From Palsa-504 sp963835775 (GTDB lineage: Bacteria; Actinomycetota; Actinomycetes; Streptosporangiales; Streptosporangiaceae), in NCBI GenBank assembly GCA_963835775.1, contig CAWIHB010000007.1, forward strand, positions 124,001 through 188,000: a stretch of DNA of 64,000 nucleotides, given 5' to 3'. This document shows positions 60,853 to 64,000 of this stretch, piece by piece. The position numbers were made by a program, and so were the translations under genes. Each line of letters begins with the position of its first letter. Position 1 is the first letter of the stretch. Below the pieces are notes generated by a model, which saw only the letters and a list, made by a program, of their open reading frames with translations, had not been told where the DNA came from and ran no database searches.

Positions 60853-61876
60853 CGGGCGTCAGGTGACCTCGGAAGTCACCCCCGGGGTGTTCCGGCTGGT
60901 GCTCCCGCTCGGCATCCACGGGATCCCCTCGGTGAACGGCTACGTGATCGCCGACGCCCATGGCGCCACGCTCGTCGACTGCGGCATCTGGACCGGGGAG
61001 GCGGGCGGCCGCGGCACCCGCGCGGTCGAGGACGGCCTGAGCGCCTGCGGGTTCTCGCTGGCGCAGGTCGACCGCCTGATCATCACCCACGCGCACATCG
61101 ACCACTACGGCATCGCCGGCGAGGTGGCCAGGCAGAGCAGCGCGGACGTGTGGATGCACCGGCTGACCAACCTGGATATCGCCAAGTACCGCGACCCGGA
61201 CGCGGCCGTCGACCGGCGCCAGCAGATGCTGGCCGACCACGGCATGTACGGAGCGGAGCTGGAAGACGCCTCGAGCGGGCTGCGGGACTGGATGCCGGTC
61301 ATGCCGTCGATCGCCGAACCCACCACCCGGCTGCAGGGCGGCGAGCGCTTCGAGGCCGACGGGCGTTCCTGGGAGGTGATCCACACTCCCGGCCACTCTC
61401 CCGGGCATGTCTGCCTGTGGTCCGCGGCCGACCGCATCCTGCTGTCCGGGGATCACCTCCTGCCCGCCATCACCTCGCCGGTGACGTTCGAGCGCGGCTT
61501 CGAGCGCGATCCCATGAGCAGCTACCTGAACTCGCTCCAGCGGGTGGCGGCGCTGGACCCGGCCCTGGTGCTGCCCGGCCACGGCGACCCGTTCCCGAAC
61601 GGCGGCCGGCGGGCGGCCGCCGTGGAGCGGGCGAAGCGCCGCCGGCTCGAGCAGGTCTGGCACATCATCGAGGCGGAAGCCCTGCCGGTAACCGAGATTG
61701 CGGAGCGGCTGTTCGGTAAACGCCTGAGCGGTAGTGCCCAGCACTTTGCCATGGCCGAGGTGCTGGCCTTCCTGGCCTACTACGACGTCCGGCGCCAGGC
61801 CCAGCGGCTGCGCGGGCCCGACGGTGCCTTCCGCTGGTATCCGATCCGCACTTCGGGCGGTCTCCTCAGGTCATGA
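60842..61876 (+). CDS. MBL-fold metallo-hydrolase
   Basis: 344 residues from GTG 60842, which overlaps the ferredoxin gene by 11 nt. The zinc site is complete: THAHIDHYG (HxHxDH), HTPGHSPGHVCLW, LLSGDHLLPAI and the late PGHGDPF. The C-terminal helical domain (LEQVWHIIEAEALPVTEIAE) resembles LACTB2-type or glyoxalase II-like thioesterases. In an acyl-CoA-producing aromatic operon a thioesterase or lactonase activity is plausible but unproven. It is the last gene of the operon; its 3' end overlaps that of the opposing dioxygenase gene. Confidence 0.83.
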   Translation: MRPDGRQVTSEVTPGVFRLVLPLGIHGIPSVNGYVIADAHGATLVDCGIWTGEAGGRGTRAVEDGLSACGFSLAQVDRLIITHAHIDHYGIAGEVARQSSADVWMHRLTNLDIAKYRDPDAAVDRRQQMLADHGMYGAELEDASSGLRDWMPVMPSIAEPTTRLQGGERFEADGRSWEVIHTPGHSPGHVCLWSAADRILLSGDHLLPAITSPVTFERGFERDPMSSYLNSLQRVAALDPALVLPGHGDPFPNGGRRAAAVERAKRRRLEQVWHIIEAEALPVTEIAERLFGKRLSGSAQHFAMAEVLAFLAYYDVRRQAQRLRGPDGAFRWYPIRTSGGLLRS

Positions 61877-62789
61877 CGGTGGTGAACCGGTCGTTGAGCT
61901 CGCGCTGGATGTAGAAGATGCCCTTGCCGAGCGCCTCGGGCGTCCAGGAGACGGTGGGGCGGTCCGGGTAGGCGGTGTAGCCGCCGGCGAAGACCTCGTT
62001 GCGGTTGCCGGCCGGGTCGAAGAAGTAGATCGTCTCGCCCCGGGTGATGCCGTGCTGGGTCGGGCCGACGTCGACCGACACGTCGTCCATGGCGAACAGC
62101 TGGCCGGCATGCAGGATGTCGTTCCAGTCGCCCAGCCGGAACGCGAAGTGATGCAGCTTGCCGTTCGGGCCGCTGAGCACGGCGATGTCGTGCACCTGCT
62201 GGCCGGCCGACATCCAGGTGGCGATGTAATCGGCGTCCTCCTCCAGGCTGGTGACCACCCGCTCGGTGGCGTAGAAGCCGAGGACCTCGTGGAAGAACCG
62301 GTCCATGGTCTTGACGTCCTCGGCCACCAGCAGCGCGTGATCCAGGGCCGGCGCACCGACGCCGAGCAGGTGGCGGGGGAACACCTCGGGATTGTGCGTG
62401 CCCACCTCGGTGCCGACCGCCGTCATGCCGTGGTAGACCTCGATCACGTGCGTGGACGGCGCGATGATCCGCACGCCGTCACTGACCTCGAGCGACTCTC
62501 CCTTCGACATCCGCTCGGTCACGCAGCCGAAGGCCTGGGCCCTGGTCTCGATGTCCTCGATGCAGGTCGGGTCGGTGACCTTGAAGCCGATCTTGACCAG
62601 CCCGACGCCGCCCTCTTCCAGCACGACCGAGTGGTGATCCCATTCGTCCCAGCCCTTGTAGTAGATCTTGCCGGGCTCTTCGTGCGTGGGGTACAGGCCC
62701 AGCGTGCTGCCGTAATGGCTCTTGGCCTCGGCCAGATCGGTGACCCGGGCGTGCACATAACCCAGGCGCATGACTCCTTGCAGTGGCAT
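61866..62789 (-). CDS. catechol 2,3-dioxygenase (extradiol), copy 2
   Basis: 307 residues with Fe(II) ligands H151 (ALDHALL), H213/H214 (GKLHHFAF) and E265 (GNRNEVFAGG), the same positions as in XylE. It shares with copy 1 GWDEWDHHSVVLEEGGVGLV and the GITRGETIYFFDPAGNRNE block. It differs in the N-terminal strand and substrate loops, so it is an older paralogue rather than a recent duplicate. It is transcribed separately toward the operon. Upstream direct repeats at 62822-62841 may control it. ATG 62789 has AAAGGAC upstream. Confidence 0.92.
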   Translation of the reverse strand: MPLQGVMRLGYVHARVTDLAEAKSHYGSTLGLYPTHEEPGKIYYKGWDEWDHHSVVLEEGGVGLVKIGFKVTDPTCIEDIETRAQAFGCVTERMSKGESLEVSDGVRIIAPSTHVIEVYHGMTAVGTEVGTHNPEVFPRHLLGVGAPALDHALLVAEDVKTMDRFFHEVLGFYATERVVTSLEEDADYIATWMSAGQQVHDIAVLSGPNGKLHHFAFRLGDWNDILHAGQLFAMDDVSVDVGPTQHGITRGETIYFFDPAGNRNEVFAGGYTAYPDRPTVSWTPEALGKGIFYIQRELNDRFTTVMT

Positions 62790-62821
62790 GACAGTTGTCC
62801 TTTCACGGCCGGCGGACCCGG

Positions 62822-62841
62822 ACGGTAACGGAACGGTAACG
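62822..62841. promoter_or_regulatory. two 9-bp direct repeats one helical turn apart
   Basis: ACGGTAACG occurs at 62822-62830 and 62833-62841, an 11-bp period, 33 bp upstream of the copy-2 dioxygenase ATG. Direct repeats in phase with the helix are typical of activator or response-regulator sites. Confidence 0.45.
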
Positions 62842-62971
62842 TCCCTGATTGACCAGCCTGAGCTGCGGCGTTTCCCCAGCTAAGGGCCCAAGGTCCCGAA
62901 GTTCTGGTCGTTGGGCATCAAATGATCATGGGGTGCGCCCAGCTGGTTATCGCCGTCCGGCCGTTTCGCCG

Positions 62972-63658
62972 TCAGGGGTTCGTCCTGCGGGCCCAGGCCA
63001 CCAGCGCCCGGCGGATGGCCGCGTCGTCATCGCCGGCCGCGGCGCCGGCGACATCCGGGTCTCCCGGCGCGATGGCCCCCGCGAGCAGCCGCACCGCGTG
63101 GCGCAGGCCGAGCCGCTGGGCGGCCGCGAACTCGTCCGCCAGGGCTTCCCGGCCCGGCAGCGCCGCCCGCAGGGCGGCCGCATCACGGGCGGCTGACGCG
63201 TGCTGGTTGGCCAGCCCGGTCCCCGCGTGCTGGGCGTGATGCGGGCTCAGGCCGCCGCCGGGTGCCACAGTCAGGTGATAGATGACGTCGGTGATCCCGA
63301 TCGCGCGCCGCACGTCGGCGGGCGCCGGGACGCCGGCCTGCTCGAGCTGGGCCAGCGGCGGGAGCACCACCGGGTCATAGAACCGGACCGTCCAGGCCAG
63401 GTCGCCGTCGGTGTCGTGTTCTTGCACCTCCTGACCGCGTGGCAGCGGCAGTGGGTCGGTCGTGGCCAGCAGGTGCAGATACCTGGTGGCCGCGATCACC
63501 ACCGTGAACTGGCCGGCCCGCAGCAACGGCAGCGCGGCCCGCTCCCCGGGCGGCAGCGGGGCCGCCGCGTCAAGGTAGGCGTGATGCAGGGCGGCCACGT
63601 AGTCGCGCAGCGCGGCCCGCATCGCCTCCGGCCCGGCAGGTGGCTGATCAGCGGTCAT
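62972..63658 (-). CDS. hypothetical protein
   Basis: 228 residues, Ala-rich and mostly helical, with no signal peptide. It reads AALRDYVAALHHAYLDAAAP at the start, LPLLRAGQFTVVIAATRYLH in the middle, and YDPVVLPPLAQLEQAGVPAP and IGITDVIYHLTVAPGGGLSP later. I do not recognise a family. It lies on the same strand as, and about 180 nt upstream of, the copy-2 dioxygenase, and is divergent from the PEP synthase-like gene. Confidence 0.6.
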   Translation of the reverse strand: MTADQPPAGPEAMRAALRDYVAALHHAYLDAAAPLPPGERAALPLLRAGQFTVVIAATRYLHLLATTDPLPLPRGQEVQEHDTDGDLAWTVRFYDPVVLPPLAQLEQAGVPAPADVRRAIGITDVIYHLTVAPGGGLSPHHAQHAGTGLANQHASAARDAAALRAALPGREALADEFAAAQRLGLRHAVRLLAGAIAPGDPDVAGAAAGDDDAAIRRALVAWARRTNP

Positions 63659-63722
63659 GCCGTGAATCTAGAACATCTGCCCGGCATAGAGTTACGTAGG
63701 TGCTAATACACGCCGGAAGGGG

Positions 63723-63782
63723 ATGCGAGTGAAATCCTGCGACGGGCGCAGGTGGCCCGGTCCACTCGAGCGGACACCGTGA
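63723..63782 (+). CDS. short upstream ORF before PEP synthase-like gene
   Basis: 19 codons (MRVKSCDGRRWPGPLERTP), with a GTG at 63729 better placed behind GGAAGGGG than the ATG. The stop at 63780-63782 is one base before the GTG of the following gene, so translation could be coupled. It may be a leader peptide or chance. Confidence 0.25.
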   Translation: MRVKSCDGRRWPGPLERTP

Positions 63783-63783
63783 C

Positions 63784-64000
63784 GTGACCGGCCCGCAGCT
63801 GGTCTGGTTCGACGGCTTCGACGGCGTGGAACTGGCCTGCGTGGGCGGCAAGAGCGCCAGCCTGGGCCAGATGGCCGGAGCCGGCCTGCCCGTCCCGCCT
63901 GGGTTCGCCATCACCTCGCACGTATTCCGGGCCGCCCGGGAGTCCTCCGGCACGGCCGATGTCATCAAATCCAGCCTGGACGGCCTGGACCCCGACGACG
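63784..64000 (+). CDS. phosphoenolpyruvate synthase-like protein, 3' end outside window
   Basis: The N-terminal 72 residues begin at GTG 63784. LVWFDGFDGVELACVGGKSA followed by SLGQMAGAGLPVPPGFAITS is the ATP-grasp start of PEP synthase or pyruvate phosphate dikinase-type enzymes. The full protein would convert pyruvate to PEP, or phosphorylate another substrate such as rifampin in related phosphotransferases. The rest is beyond the window, so the type cannot be decided. Confidence 0.75.
   Translation, partial: MTGPQLVWFDGFDGVELACVGGKSASLGQMAGAGLPVPPGFAITSHVFRAARESSGTADVIKSSLDGLDPDD

Overview
This is high-GC DNA (about 70% G+C by eye) with dense, often 1-4 nt overlapping genes and many GTG starts. 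A 13E12/DUF222 HNH protein, DUF1707 and PadR regulators, a GT4 trehalose-synthase-like enzyme and actinobacterial-type poly(3-hydroxyalkanoate) and acyl-CoA genes point to a soil actinomycete. I cannot name a species. No rRNA, tRNA, transposase, CRISPR array or phage module is visible.

Layout. 1-3.5 kb: the end of a 2-oxo acid dehydrogenase E2 gene and an unusual E3 with two lipoyl domains. 3.5-7.4 kb: a TetR regulator divergent from two VOC (glyoxalase-fold) genes, then a 4-coumarate-CoA-ligase-like enzyme. 7.5-11.6 kb: a 13E12 HNH protein with an 18-bp tandem repeat, a decayed membrane sensor gene, a GNAT and a DUF1810 gene. 11.9-17.3 kb: two convergent paralogous GT-C-type membrane proteins, a frameshifted esterase and a membrane-anchored methyltransferase. 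17.3-21.6 kb: two divergent SpoU RNA methyltransferases, an internally deleted biotin-carboxylase-type fusion, a dienelactone hydrolase and a THUMP-type RNA methyltransferase. 21.6-26.2 kb: DUF1707, small membrane proteins with a PadR repressor, a VapBC-like pair and an ABC exporter pair. 26.6-29.8 kb: PaaI thioesterase, a GT4 glycosyltransferase and an amidohydrolase.

29.8-39.5 kb is a polyhydroxyalkanoate/acyl-CoA locus. PHA synthase, thiolase and two acyl-CoA synthetases form a minus-strand operon. It is divergent from a PhaZ-like depolymerase and a GNAT-acyl-CoA-synthetase fusion, with a perfect TetR-type palindrome between the two. 39.6-44.8 kb looks like methylamine/choline-type metabolism: a sarcosine/dimethylglycine dehydrogenase-like flavoprotein, a choline-kinase-like protein, an internally deleted permease and a GntR/HutC regulator. 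The regulator's likely operators (GGTCTAGAC) lie in the divergent promoter.

44.9-62.8 kb is the main system: a phenol-type aromatic meta-cleavage operon of about 16 kb. In order it has 2-hydroxypentadienoate hydratase, 4-oxalocrotonate decarboxylase, multicomponent phenol hydroxylase (DmpL, M, N, O, P order), an unknown protein, ring-fission hydrolase and a second unknown protein. Then come a complete four-gene 2-oxo acid dehydrogenase complex (E1alpha, E1beta, E3, E2), catechol 2,3-dioxygenase, a second hydratase and decarboxylase, an XylT-like ferredoxin and an MBL-fold hydrolase. A second catechol 2,3-dioxygenase faces the operon end. The expected route is phenol to catechol to 2-hydroxymuconic semialdehyde to 2-hydroxypentadienoate to 4-hydroxy-2-oxovalerate. 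The usual semialdehyde dehydrogenase, tautomerase, aldolase and acylating acetaldehyde dehydrogenase are not in the window. The embedded dehydrogenase complex presumably turns the resulting 2-oxo acid into acyl-CoA.

Two themes recur. Several genes carry in-frame 15-39 bp tandem repeats. Several others are broken, either by a single-base frameshift (esterase, dmpO-like, ring-fission hydrolase) or by loss of the middle with both ends kept (sensor, carboxylase, permease). Real decay and assembly error cannot be told apart from this sequence alone. The window ends inside a phosphoenolpyruvate synthase-like gene.
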